Shown: one piece after another, positions 1-9,534 of the stretch
How positions within the stretch are numbered: position 1 is the stretch's first letter
Layout of the letters: the number at the start of each line of letters is the position of its first letter
Assembly: GCA_018524725.1 (NCBI GenBank)
Contig: JAEUWP010000490.1
Span: 1 to 17,764, forward strand
Length of the DNA: 17,764 bases
Source: Podaxis mareebaensis
Taxonomy: Eukaryota > Basidiomycota > Agaricomycetes > Agaricales > Agaricaceae
Reading direction: 5' to 3'
Program-made: the position numbers and the translations under genes
The notes under the pieces: model-generated
What the model saw: only the letters and a program-made list of their open reading frames with translations
Databases searched by the model: none
Told to the model about the DNA's origin: nothing

Positions 1-126
1 TGTTGTCAGCTGTCGTTAGGACAGCTGACCTTATACCATACCATAAGTACACCCAATACATCAGGCTTACAGTACTTTGGTGTGAATGTAAGGTCATATG
101 CTCTAAGTAAACCCAACGGGTTTACA
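1..126. mobile_element. LTR-like terminal fragment with two perfect hairpins
   Basis: This is the only part of the left end that has no counterpart at the start of unit 2. It starts TG, ends CA (125-126), and the next base is the first base of homology to unit 2 (127 matches 11031). Bases 5-14 and 20-29 form a perfect 10-bp inverted repeat with a 5-nt loop; 107-114 and 118-125 form a perfect 8-bp inverted repeat with a 3-nt loop. TG...CA ends and an abrupt break in homology inside a coding exon are what a solo LTR or the end of an LTR retrotransposon would give. No internal polymerase or primer-binding site is in view, and the left flank is outside the window, so target-site duplication cannot be tested. 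It could also be another insertion or a deletion junction. Confidence 0.4.
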
Positions 127-877
127 GGTTTTGCATTTGGTCAGACTGCACAGTGGCACTCTGGGACAAAATCCAATGCAAGCTTGATTGGATGCAGGTC
201 CGCCACGAACCACAGTCCAGATGTAAGCAATGCCCTGTTTGTCACGGCATAGATCTTTCTGAACATCATTAATAGTCAAATATGTTCCTGCATTTGACTT
301 GACTTGGCCACCCTTGCATCTTAGACCACAGTTTGATGATGATCAATATGAGATCCTTGTCGGCGCATTTTTTATTCTCCTTCATTCAGTTAACTTGAAT
401 GATGATGCACAAAGACTGAGTACCTTGATGGACTTTGATTTCAGAAAGCTTTGCTTTCTCCTAGGCCCAATGGATGTACGCGTGGAGCTAAAGTCACTTT
501 TACAGATTGTAAGCCAACACCACTATTTACATGCACCATAACCTCAATGATTTTCCACAGATCCCCCAACAATCCAACCTCATTCGTCATTCCAGAATCA
601 AGGCCATTGTTCCATTTGTTCGTGATAGGCTGCGCAATGACCCAATATCCAGTTTCTATATAATTGGGCATGGCGAGAAGAAGGCTCTCCTTGAGAAGTA
701 CTCGAACGCCTTTTTTGTGATCAGGCCATACTCTGAGCGACACATCAAGAAGTTTATGAAGCGGTTATACAAGGTACATGACATTGTTGCCTTTGATGCA
801 TGAGATTGACCTATAGCACTTTCCAGGAATCCTGTGACAATACACCCATGAATGCAGCACCCGAAGCAGAATCATAA
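127..877 (+). pseudogene. 5'-truncated type II NACHT gene (3' exons only)
   Basis: This is the 3' end of a gene closely related to the one at 9583-11771. The visible pieces are the end of exon 2 (127-222), an intron (223-275), exon 3 (276-508), an intron (509-560), exon 4 (561-773), an intron (774-826) and exon 5 (827-877, stop TAA 875-877). The reading frame is open through all of them. It encodes the end of the winged-helix-like segment (FCIWSDC) and the whole conserved C-terminal domain, including FYIIGHGEKKALL and PYSERHIKKFMKRLYK, and ends in ESCDNTPMNAAPEAES. The N-terminal leader and NACHT domain are absent; they are replaced at 126/127 by the LTR-like sequence. If that is a retroelement insertion, the front half may still exist left of the window. 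Exon 4 here keeps eight bases that the full-length type II gene has lost, so it serves as the reference for that frameshift. Confidence 0.75.
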
Positions 878-1949
878 TTCTCCATGGCCTCGCAGTGCTG
901 GGGAACTCAGATTTTTCACCCCATTTCTCCTCATTTGTGCATACTTAGTAGTTACGCAGTCTATATGTATAATATATTGCTTCATGTCGGACCTCAATAT
1001 AATATCTTGAGCTACTCGTACAATGGAAGATGTCTAGTGCTGAGGTTGATATATTTCCTCAACTACGGGATGTTGGTAAGAGTTTCCCAGTGTCTTTTTA
1101 CAAAACAACCCACAAGTAAACATTGGCACATCTGAATTTCTCTGCTCTCGGGACTTCATCACCCAAAAGTGTCTTCACACAATCACTCTCAATGCCCACA
1201 CCACACGCATGCTCGACACGCGAGGTTCCTGTGATCGTACGCTGAATGCCACCTGAAGACCCTTCCCACACCTTCCTAGGAGCAGCAGAGAGGAAGTCGC
1301 ATGAGATACACTCAAAGTGGAGGTGGCCACTGTTCCATTTCACTAAGAACGTGCAAGGAGGTCGCTTGACACCATTGGAAATGACTAGTGAAGGGTATAA
1401 TTGGAGAGGGATCCTTCATTCATCTTGCTATGGGTGATAGGTGGGATGGCGGAGGAAAGTGAGCTGGAAGGTGAGAGGCAGGTGTATGATGAATATGATG
1501 ATATGTGGAGAATGTATGGCTCTGGGGGGTGAGCGTATGCAAGGTGGTCATGTTGGTACTTTGACTCGAAAAGCACCTATGAACGGATGAGATACAATAT
1601 GGAGTGATACTGTGAGGAGATGCACATTGTGGCCTTCCGGAGTCATGGCGCCATTGTAGCTGAGGCAGGGGGAGCGCTTTAAAATCACCTGCAGGCAACA
1701 TTGCATACCAGGAGATGGCGAGCAGAAGGACAGGGACGACTGTCAGCACGCACGATCTTGGCTCAGTAGATGCCCCCTGTTCAATCTTGCCGGGGTATTC
1801 GAGTTATGGGGTTAAGTTAGTTGTTGTGACCCCCACACCATGGTGAGATTCCCCCATCATCGCATGCATAATAAACGGGAAGGGGTCGAGAACATGTTGA
1901 AGACACGGTTAAGAGAGAGAATGGAGGTTCAGGATCCTGTGGTTTTGCC

Positions 1950-2188
1950 GAAGAAGTTTGCTTCAAGGAGGGCGAGGGATTGTTGGGTAGATTTGCAGAA
2001 GCATTTGAGAAAGAGCTGTTGGTGCAAACTATGCTTGAAATGTGTTCAGGACGAGGGAGACGAGTGGTGTGATACCACCTTTGCTGGAGGCGATCTTGGA
2101 TCAGGCACTGTATCTTATCATGCTCATGATTGTGAAACATGCGGGAATGTTTATGGAGTTGGCTGCGAGTAAAGGTGTTTGGGAATAG
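1950..2188 (+). other. Coding-like remnant, unrecognised helical protein
   Basis: Two adjacent plus-strand frames look protein-like. One begins near 1950 and includes GEGLLGRFAEAFEKELLVQT, ending in TGA after a change of character. The second runs 2081-2188 and includes LLEAILDQALYLIMLMIVKH, ending in TAG. Both are rich in alternating hydrophobic and charged residues, as in amphipathic helices. Both stay open at the matching place in unit 2 (12876-13114) with only substitutions. I do not recognise the family. The frame change between the parts suggests an exon junction or a dead gene. This is inference from composition and conservation only. Confidence 0.3.
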
Positions 2189-2583
2189 TACTGATATGCA
2201 AGGACCTGGAAGGATGACATCGTTAGATGTAGTTTGCACCACGACAAGTACAAGCTCTACTGCTCACAGGTCATGTGTATCCCCAATGAGATGGAAAGCA
2301 CGTCCCCAAGGTCAAGAAACATAGAGTTGTTCCCAATTGCACAAGCACATCACAAATCAACACCCAAGAAGGAAAGAAGTATGCTGCTATGGTACGTTGG
2401 GAGGCCATCGTGCAGCATATGAAAGTCCAACAGGCAAGCTCCGCCATCAACATTCAACTTCAGTGATATTGGACTCTGGAGGTGACCTGGGCTTTAACCT
2501 GGTTGAGCTTCGAGACGCCGTGCACTCGGCAGGTCTTATGACTATGGGCTGGAAGATATTGTACATATTTGGCAAGTTCCAAA

Positions 2584-2834
2584 GGCTCTACTGCAATGTG
2601 AAGCGCACCTGACAAGTTGAGACGCTTCTGTCTCCTCTCCTTTTTGACCCGCAGATGCACATCCTTGGATTACTTACCAATAGACGAGCCTGCAAGAGTC
2701 AGATGCCTCACAACTCATCCAGCACTCGACCTCAGACAACAAGCCTAGTCTCCAAGGTTGGTCAAGTAACCTCGTCTTCATCCGAAATCTCGGGATCCTA
2801 ATACACTGATGGCTCATCACATATACCCAGATGG
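2584..2834. repeat. Repeat R, copy 1 (upstream of type I NACHT gene)
   Basis: This stretch, containing AAGTTGAGACG, GGATTACTTACC, CAGATGCCTCAC and CTCAGACAAC-like blocks, aligns with 8875-9228 upstream of the type II gene and with 13513-13760 in unit 2. The copy at 8875 carries about 95 extra bases (roughly 9035-9130). The copies within one unit are clearly more diverged than unit 1 versus unit 2, so this repeat predates the 10.9-kb duplication. Confidence 0.65.
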
Positions 2835-3395
2835 TACTCCAATTGAAAAGCTCTCACAACTGCGGGGTTTTCCGGTGCTTGGTGCCTCAAGTTGAAGTAG
2901 GTTGGACAGTTCTGTTCAATGGCTAGGCCATTTCAGGCACCTATGCTATACCCCTAAGAACTGCGCGTTCGAATCTGTACACCGGATAAGCTTGTTAATG
3001 AACCAGAAAACGCCCCAATGCCCAGCCACTGATGAATTCTTGTCAGCACCTTAGATCACTTGGGCTGGTGCACCGGCCTCAGGACTTGCATCCCCCGTCT
3101 GAGATAGGCAAAGACCTGGCCGTTAGGCAATGCAAGGTACGGTTATAACTCGCATCCTTAAATTCTATTTTCTTGAGTGTCTATTCACCTGTTGTGCATT
3201 AGATCTGTATTACAGAATTGTTCAAGTCCTAGCAGCGCTTTGCTCCCGCACCCAATACGAATTTGAACTCATGCTAAGCCAAACGCCACAGGGTTTTGTT
3301 CTCGTGCCCGATATGTGTTATCTCCTGTATAGACCAAAGAGACGCTTTTGGAGCTGGGGTACACATGACCTCTGCATGGGGTAGGTTCAAGTACT

Positions 3396-3440
3396 CTGTC
3401 GCTGGGCTGAGCAGCTTGCCTACCTTTCATTCTTTCGTCC
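3396..3440 (+). promoter_or_regulatory. Conserved 5' leader/proximal promoter block of type I gene
   Basis: The 45 bases before the ATG start with CTGTCGCTGGGC and end in a pyrimidine-rich run. The 48 bases before the type II ATG (9535-9582) have the same arrangement, CTGTGCGCTGGGC followed by a C/T-rich run. Pyrimidine-rich sequence just before the start codon is common in filamentous fungi. No TATA box is evident. The transcription start is not determinable here. Confidence 0.35.
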
Positions 3441-5526
3441 ATGACAATGCCGACCCTCCCAGATGCCCATGACTGTGTAGTCAACAACCCGACTTTTATT
3501 GAGTTCTCGCATAATCAGATACATTTAAACAAGAGCAGATCCGAGCGGAAAGGTGAGAACTCCGCATTTTTGAGAATGTCGCATGTTGACCTTGATGAGC
3601 AGGTCTCCAAACTCTCCTTAAGGAGTCAATCCCAGAAGCCAGCCATGACTCTGCAATGCGCTATCCACCTCCTAAATGTCACCCTGGAACGCGGAGGGAT
3701 TACATTGAGAAGCTCACGAGTTGGGCCATAGATGCCGACAATCACCCTGATCGCATCGTATGGTTGAATGGCCCTGCTGGCGTTGGAAAATCCGCCATTG
3801 CACAATCCTGTGCTGAGGCTTTAGGCGAGAAATTGGGTGCCGCCTTCTTCTTTTCTCGACCTAATAACCGAGATGACCCCAATCACTTTTTCACCTCGCT
3901 CTCATACCAACTCGCTGTCAAATTTGGTCCCTATGGTGACCTCTTGGACAGTGAGATTCGTCGCGATCCCATTCTCGTCAAGAAATCAATGCCACACCAA
4001 TTTCACGACCTCTTTGTCACTCCCTTCCAAGAACTCAGGGCCAGGGGAGAGAAGTTCGCTGAACGAGTTATCATTGTTGATGGACTTGATGAATGCGCTG
4101 ATACAGAGGCACAGGTGGATATCGTCAAAATTGTTGCAGAGTCTGCCCATGCCAAATCCACCCCTTTCCTTTGGATCTTCCTCAGTCACCTTGAACCCCA
4201 CCTCGTTGCTGTGTTTAACTCGCCAGAGGTCAAAGATCTATCCCAACAGATAGAACTCCGCATAACTCAAGAAATCGACAGCGAAATCGCCATTTATTTG
4301 ACAGACAAGCTGGCTGAGATTGCCCGAAAACGTGATCTTAGGATGCTGTGGCCAACCGAAGATGATATTTGGGTTCTCGTTGGCCTCTCTGCTGGACTAT
4401 TCGTCTATTCCTACACCATCATTTGTTTTATCGATGAAGAAGACTCTACTGGCCCCATTGATCAATTGCGTGCAGTCCTTTCTTTGGCAAACTGCCCGAT
4501 CAGGAGTGGTCCCAATCATCCTTTATTGGGGCTGAACCACTTTTACACGCTCATCATGACACGTGTTCCATCCAAAAAGCTCCATACTTTGCAATTGATC
4601 CTCCTGGCAACACGCATGCCCCGTATCTGGAACACCGTTGATAACGCCAATTTACTTGGCCTGTCAGAAGACCAATTCCGCCATGCATGTCGCTCTCTTC
4701 ACTCCGTCATGACAATAAACAACAACTCCGTGAAGGGGATTCCGAGTATTGAATTCTACCACACTTCTTTCATGGACTTTCTCGAGGATCCAGCCAGGTC
4801 GGGAAGTTTTTGCATCTGGTCAGACTGCGCTGTTGCATTATGGGATGATGTACTGCACAGATTGGATCAGATTCGAGTCACCTGTGATTCCAATGGTGAG
4901 TAATGTGTGTTTTCCCGACCCATGAGTCTTGCTGAACTCCGTGTAAATAGGTGATCACATCCCGGATATCACCCCCACTTGGCTGATAGATGATCATCCG
5001 CCCGCTTGGAAACGCTATGGTGATCTTGTGGGCGCATTTTTCAGGCTTCTTGGATCGATCGATTTTGATATCGACACACAAAGACTTAATGCCCTGACCA
5101 ACCTGGACTTGCGGAGAGTTTCGTTTCAATCAATGCTTGTTACAGGTATGCAGGTGCGGGCGTTGTTGGGGAAGGTCGGAGGTTTCCACCAACTGCAGAC
5201 ATTTACTGACGTGCATGTCTTTCTTCTAGATTCCCTCCCGAGTCCAACTCACTCGCCCGTCTACTTTCAAAAGATTACTTAGATTCGCTCAGTATGTCTC
5301 GTCGAATCCTCCGTGAAAGCCAGTGCATGTAATTGGACACGGAGCTAAAAAGGCTCTCCTTACAGAGGGTCAGTATACAAATGATCTCCTCGTTGCGCCG
5401 TACTCGAAGCGAGCTGTTAAGGAGTATATGAGACGGGTGTACAAGGTATGACCCCCTATGTAACTATGGGCATTTTTACCAAAGCATGTCATTTTCCAGG
5501 AATCCCACAAGGAGATCACGGGTTGA
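3441..5526 (+). CDS. Type I NACHT NTPase gene, unit 1, with premature stop
   Basis: This gene encodes a STAND-class NACHT protein of the kind amplified in Agaricomycetes, likely a cytosolic signalling receptor. Exons: 3441-3552, 3603-4895, 4951-5174, 5230-5445, 5500-5526; all introns are GT-AG, 50-55 nt. The leader (residues 1-37) has AHDCVVNNPTFIEF; then GLQTLLKESIPEASHDS and RYPPPKCHPGTR. Walker A GPAGVGKS is at about 94-101 and Walker B VIIVDGLDE at about 193-201. LWIFLS is the probable sensor strand, and FYHTSFMDFLEDP marks the winged-helix end. The C-terminal domain contains VHVIGHGAKKALL. The TGA at 5314-5316 replaces a CGA arginine codon present in unit 2 (16243-16245), so translation would stop at residue 571 of 623; downstream codons remain readable. 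NACHT motifs are intact, so a truncated product is possible, or it is a young pseudogene. The start was chosen because splicing joins it to the conserved leader. Confidence 0.8.
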
Positions 5527-6277
5527 GTGGAAGACACACAGGCGGGGAGATTGAGAACATGTGATAAACATGTTGCAGACAACATTAGGCCTTTGCGCTG
5601 TACCATGAGGATTGCAGGAGGTGGTTGTGGTATTAGGATGTGGGAATAGTTGGAGAGAAGCGGTGCAAGTGATGCGTTCGTTGTTGGATTTATGAAGACG
5701 GCAGGGGTGGAAGTGCGGGTGAAGGCATTGTTCGATCTCTAAACCGGATGAGAGAGTCGCTCCGAAGGTCGAAGGCGGAGGACCTTACCCAGACAACAAG
5801 TTCATGTAGGCCGGCACAGAGAAAGCTGGGAGCGCACAGACAAAGAACAGTAAGAGATCTGGCTGCAGTATGATAAAAAACGCATGTTGTGTATGAGTCC
5901 TCGGATGGTGTTGCGGAAGATCAGGCACTGCGTTTCGGGCTGTTTACCAGAGCCTTCTGTAATAATCGAGGACGTGAATACTCTTTGCAGTATGTATTCC
6001 CCTAATAAACCTGCCCTCTGAGCCTCGCTATCAAACATATGAATGCCAACCTCTAGGTGGTTAAGATGCCCCTGCATGCTCTTCTTTTTCTCGACCCATG
6101 CGCTACCTTGCAAGTCAAACCTACTTATCCGGAGGCGTCGCATCGTGCCCATTCTAATACAAATCTCAAAGTCTATCAGTCACAGTTTGCTTCATGCCCC
6201 TTGAGAAAGGTGCATCTAGATTTCGCATCTTGGGTAAGCTTGTTGACGATTCACTGGTTAACATGTTGGTGTGTCCG
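5527..6277. other. Spacer between type I NACHT gene and RGP1 pseudogene, unit 1
   Basis: No gene can be supported. Scattered plus-strand pieces around 5600-5870 look coding-like in changing frames, and a 116-codon minus-strand frame (5802-6152) is open here but is shifted by a single inserted base in unit 2. The N-terminal part of RGP1 should lie in or before this stretch if it were present, but I cannot find it. Confidence 0.5.
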
Positions 6278-8629
6278 CATTCGATATCATCTGCCCCCCT
6301 TGCTCACCCACCAATGTCACATGTAATGTCGCCTCACTGTCTCCTCAAAAGCTGGCTGGGTTCGACGATGAGGCAATTCCTGGACGAAAGGGGCTTGTTG
6401 GTATGATAAAGAAGGGTATTCAGGACGGACAGTTACCTGAGTTGCTGGAGCAAAGGAGGAAGAAGGTACTGGCCAAATCCCTGTCAATATCGATTTCGTC
6501 CCAGGAGTTGGAAGAACAGGTTGGCGAGGGAATAATTGCTGTGACTCCAGCACCTGCACCCTTCAATAGACAGCCTTTCCCGGATCTCAAACAATGCAAG
6601 TTGTTTCTCAATGACCACTGAAGTTATACTGAACATCTTGGTCCAGCTCCCACATCACCCCAGACACCCTCACCGCTCTCACGTACCGACACGCTTGCTA
6701 TGTCCTCCAACCACCCACATGCCCACAAACAGTCCATCCTCGACGGCCAATTCTCCCTCAATGTTCTCTCACCTACGACCTCGATGCCACTGCAATCCTA
6801 CACACCCACAACATCGCTCTCCCTTTCAAGCATATCCGAATCCTCGTTCCGTGGGCGTCCTTCAACATCCCCACTCGCAACACCAATGACACCCCGCGTC
6901 TCTTCCCCCCTTTCCCCGTCATACTCCCAACCTGCCTTTCCTCCAAACAATCCCTCAAGCTCAAATGCTGTCCAAGCTTACCCTTCAATCGCTGCTTCAA
7001 CCGTAGCGTCAGTAGCCGGGGCAGCACCCAAATCTCACCATAACCGACGATTTTCTCAACAGGTGCAAATAGGGCTAGGCCAATCACTTAACCCTGCATG
7101 GGGCCAGATCCAACCGCGGACAGCATTCTCTTCCACATTTCCGCAACCGAGTGCCAAGGTCATTCTCTATTCTTACGCCCAACTAGTTGGCACAGTCCAT
7201 GTCATACCAGAAGGTGCAGGCGGAAGCACACCAACGCAGATGCAGGCTCACAGAATGAATCGGATTCGGAGGGCATTAGTTCGGAAACGGGCAGTAGCGG
7301 GCGGTGGGAGTATGGATATCTCGCGGTCGCTTCAATGGGGTTCTCCTGTTGGCTCCAGCCTTAGTGGGGGGGTCGCAATACTCACAGATGCAGGGGCATG
7401 GTTATCCCAGGAGAAAACCTGGTCATGGGCGATCCGTGAGCTTCTCCGCGAGCTTGATGTCGTTGTTATCTCCCCCTGCGGGACCAACACCTTCGGCTAT
7501 GAGCGAACGTGCGACGTCAACTTCCCCCATTCACTCAAATGGAAATGCTGGTTTGTCTTCGGGGCCTAAACCAACAAATGGACCTGGACCTGGCGGCGGT
7601 GGCGGGTCGGGCTTGGGGATGTTGAACCAACCCGCACTGGGTAGTGGTATGCTGGAGGAAGATGTCGACCCAGAGCTTCCATTGCCAACATTCGAAGCTC
7701 AGCCTAGTATGCTTGCCGTAGATCTAGCCTTACCACCTGGTGAATCCAGAAGCTGTATGTTTCTTTTCTCTTTATTTTGTGTGACTTCTTACTGAAAGAG
7801 TGTGGACATGCATTGTAGACACATATACTATCAAACTCCCAGACATACTACCCCCCACGTATAAAGGCCGAGCTCTGAGATTCTCACACGAGCTTGTTGT
7901 GGGAACGTGTAGAGCAGATTCATCCATCCTGCACGTCACCTAAAGCGCGCTTATGCGGAACACTATGCGTCGTTCACACTCAACACCCTCCGCACGACTT
8001 TTGCCCTTGATATCCCGTCTGATGCGAGCCCGGCATTCCAAGTGAAGATTGCCGATTCTGAAGGTTACTCAGAGTCACCTTTGACCTCCCCTTCAGCATT
8101 ACTCGGTGGATTGGAGTGGAAAGTCCGATTATGTCTTCTCGTGGCCGTCGCATCGGAAGCCTCTGATCGCGGAACGGAAGGCGTGTACTTCAAGAGCCTC
8201 GAACGAGATGGACCGAGAGGTGAATGGGGCTCGTCATGGCGTGCCCCAAGTGCACTTGCACCTCTGGAGAAACCCAGAGTTGGGCTAGACCATCTCAAGA
8301 AAGCGGACGAAGGAGCGAAGACAAAGAGCTGGACGCAATTCTTTGTGGACTCGGTGTGGAATACAATAGGTGGTGTCGCTGCCGGTGGGTACGAAAGGGA
8401 ATATCATGATGGCGATGAGAGTGATGGCGAGAGCAAGGTCGGAGAGGAGAGGGGCTATGATGGGATTAAGCCCGACCTTGCTGGAGGAGTAGGGAAGGGG
8501 GTTGATTTTGCAGGTGGTGAAGAAGGACGGACGAGTGTGTGGCTTGAGACGGTGGAGTGCGAGGTGCCGATTAAGGTGTGGCCTGGCAATACAGCGTTTA
8601 GAGCTGTGGATGTTGTTTTTGATGTGTAG
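6278..8629 (+). pseudogene. rgp1: RGP1 pseudogene (Ypt6 exchange factor subunit), unit 1
   Basis: Rgp1 has an arrestin-like fold and forms with Ric1 the guanine-nucleotide exchange factor for Ypt6 in Golgi retrograde traffic. Recognisable blocks in order: HSISSAPLA (6278), LPELLEQRRKKVLAKSLSIS (about 6436-6495), SSNHPHAHKQSILDGQF (about 6703), YSYAQLVGTVHVIP (about 7171), GGGSMDISRSLQ (about 7300), PRRKPGHGRSVSFSASLMSL (about 7409), DPELPLPTFEAQPSMLAVDL (about 7669), KLPDILPPTYKGRALRF (after an intron 7755-7818), then AEHYASFTLNTLRTTFALDI (about 7958) to the end VKVWPGNTAF-like block and VVFDV. Lesions: no N terminus; frame switch near 6340-6356; in-frame TGA 6619-6621; frame switch at or near a run of seven G (7366-7372); TAA 7941-7943 with another frame switch, where I infer from family knowledge that a long central stretch is missing. 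The gene is not functional as drawn. An unseen intron could hide the 6619 stop, but not all the others. Confidence 0.78.
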
Positions 8630-8874
8630 TTTGGTTTCCTTCCTTATCCCTTTTCTTCTTCGGATGATAGACTTATGGAGGCCTTTACTGTGTTGTGTTT
8701 GTATTTTATCTGGATGACACTAGCCAGTTGCACTTTGGTTCCACTTTGTCCTCGCGTCCACTGGATGGGACATGAAATGAATGACAACTCGAGTGACAAG
8801 GCCACGTTTGGTGAGTGGATGAGGAGGCTGGGCGCTCAGCGGGTCCTACGGGCCGGGGGAAGAAAAATCCCGGA

Positions 8875-9228
8875 GGCTCTACAAACGCGCAACGCCCTCT
8901 GGTAAGTTGAGACGTTGCTGTCACCTCTCTCTTTTGACCTATGTATACACACCCTCGGATTACTTACCCTTAGGCGAGCCCGCAAAAGGCAGATGCCTCA
9001 CGGCTCATCCGGCGCTCGACCCCAGACAACAGCTCCCTTATCCTCTTACTAAGTGTGTCTACACCAAAGATCACAAAAAGACACACTTAAGAGTCTGGCT
9101 ACGGGAGACTATCCTTATCCTAGCCTCCAACTTGGGTATGTCAAGGAATCTCGCCTTCATCCAAGGACGAGAGAAATCTCAGGATCTTGTGTGGTACGCT
9201 GGCAACTCGCCACATATATCCAGATAGG
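8875..9228. repeat. Repeat R, copy 2 (upstream of type II NACHT gene)
   Basis: This aligns with 2584-2834 and 13513-13760 in two blocks (about 8875-9034 and 9131-9228) separated by roughly 95 bases found only here. A plus-strand frame stays open across it from about 8907 to 9227, including RVWLRETILILASNLGMSRN, but the other copies are interrupted. I recognise no transposon family. Its place upstream of the type II gene mirrors that of copy 1 upstream of the type I gene. Confidence 0.6.
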
Positions 9229-9534
9229 CAATACCGTGTTCGCCAGTGGTACAAATTGTCCTGCTTTACTAGGTGGGCTCTTTCTCCTACCCCGAGTTCG
9301 ACCTCGATGATAATCTTGAAGAAGAAAACAACGACAACCGCACCGGGGGCAAGGACGTAATAGAAATTCAAAGAAATGGCGCCTGATACCTAGGTGGTAT
9401 TCGTATTAGCTGCTTGACTGTCACGTACTCGACTAATGTTATTAGACACACTCGAATCTTGACATGTGTTTGGCATGAATTTCATCTCCCATGTAAAGAA
9501 AATAGACGCCAGCAGCACTGCACAACATGTGGGC
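9229..9534. other. Spacer upstream of type II NACHT gene
   Basis: About 300 bases without a supportable gene. A short plus-strand frame near 9289-9390 reads YPEFDLDDNLEEENNDNRTG and ends in TGA; it is acidic and coding-like, perhaps the tail of whatever repeat R derives from, but it is not recognisable. Confidence 0.4.

Larger units (their letters stand above)
878..3395. other. Spacer between type II and type I NACHT genes, unit 1
   Basis: I find no complete gene in this stretch of about 2.5 kb; it is duplicated at 11772-14323. An AT-rich stretch near 955-1010 follows the type II gene and may be its 3' flank. An 81-codon minus-strand frame (1098-1343) is open in both copies but differs at 9 residues and matches nothing I know. 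Coding-like pieces are listed separately at 1950-2188, and repeat R at 2584-2834. Around 3200-3310 the plus strand reads as a plausible protein fragment, but the frame is broken in unit 2 by one base. The region reads best as decayed sequence. Confidence 0.6.

Noticed and set aside
1098..1343. 81-codon minus-strand frame conserved in both units as a real small gene
   Set aside because: It stays open in both copies, but nine of 81 residues differ, mostly through CpG transitions without sparing of codon positions, and no family is recognisable. It is mentioned only in the spacer entry.
1817..2242. 141-codon minus-strand open frame
   Set aside because: It is shortened to 94 codons in unit 2 and lies opposite the more protein-like plus-strand frames, so it is probably a shadow.
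2967..2975. GTTCGAATC, like the T-loop of a tRNA
   Set aside because: The flanking bases cannot form a T-stem, no acceptor or anticodon arm can be drawn upstream, and the matching place in unit 2 reads GCTCGAATC.
3130..3384. 84-codon plus-strand open frame upstream of the type I gene
   Set aside because: The first part looks protein-like, but in unit 2 an extra A near 14210 moves the frame and ends it early, so it is not maintained.
3656..4903. Type I NACHT gene as a single uninterrupted frame starting at ATG 3656
   Set aside because: It would lack the leader and C-terminal domain. GT-AG introns at 3553-3602 and 4896-4950 join conserved sequence in the right phase, with matching introns in the type II gene.
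5802..6152. 116-codon minus-strand open frame
   Set aside because: In unit 2 one extra base shifts the frame after 69 codons, and the protein is not recognisable. The length is within chance for this much sequence.
7304..7795. A separate glycine-rich protein gene
   Set aside because: Its middle and end match RGP1 blocks in order, and the overlap with the frame before it is explained by a frameshift at or near a run of seven G at 7366-7372.
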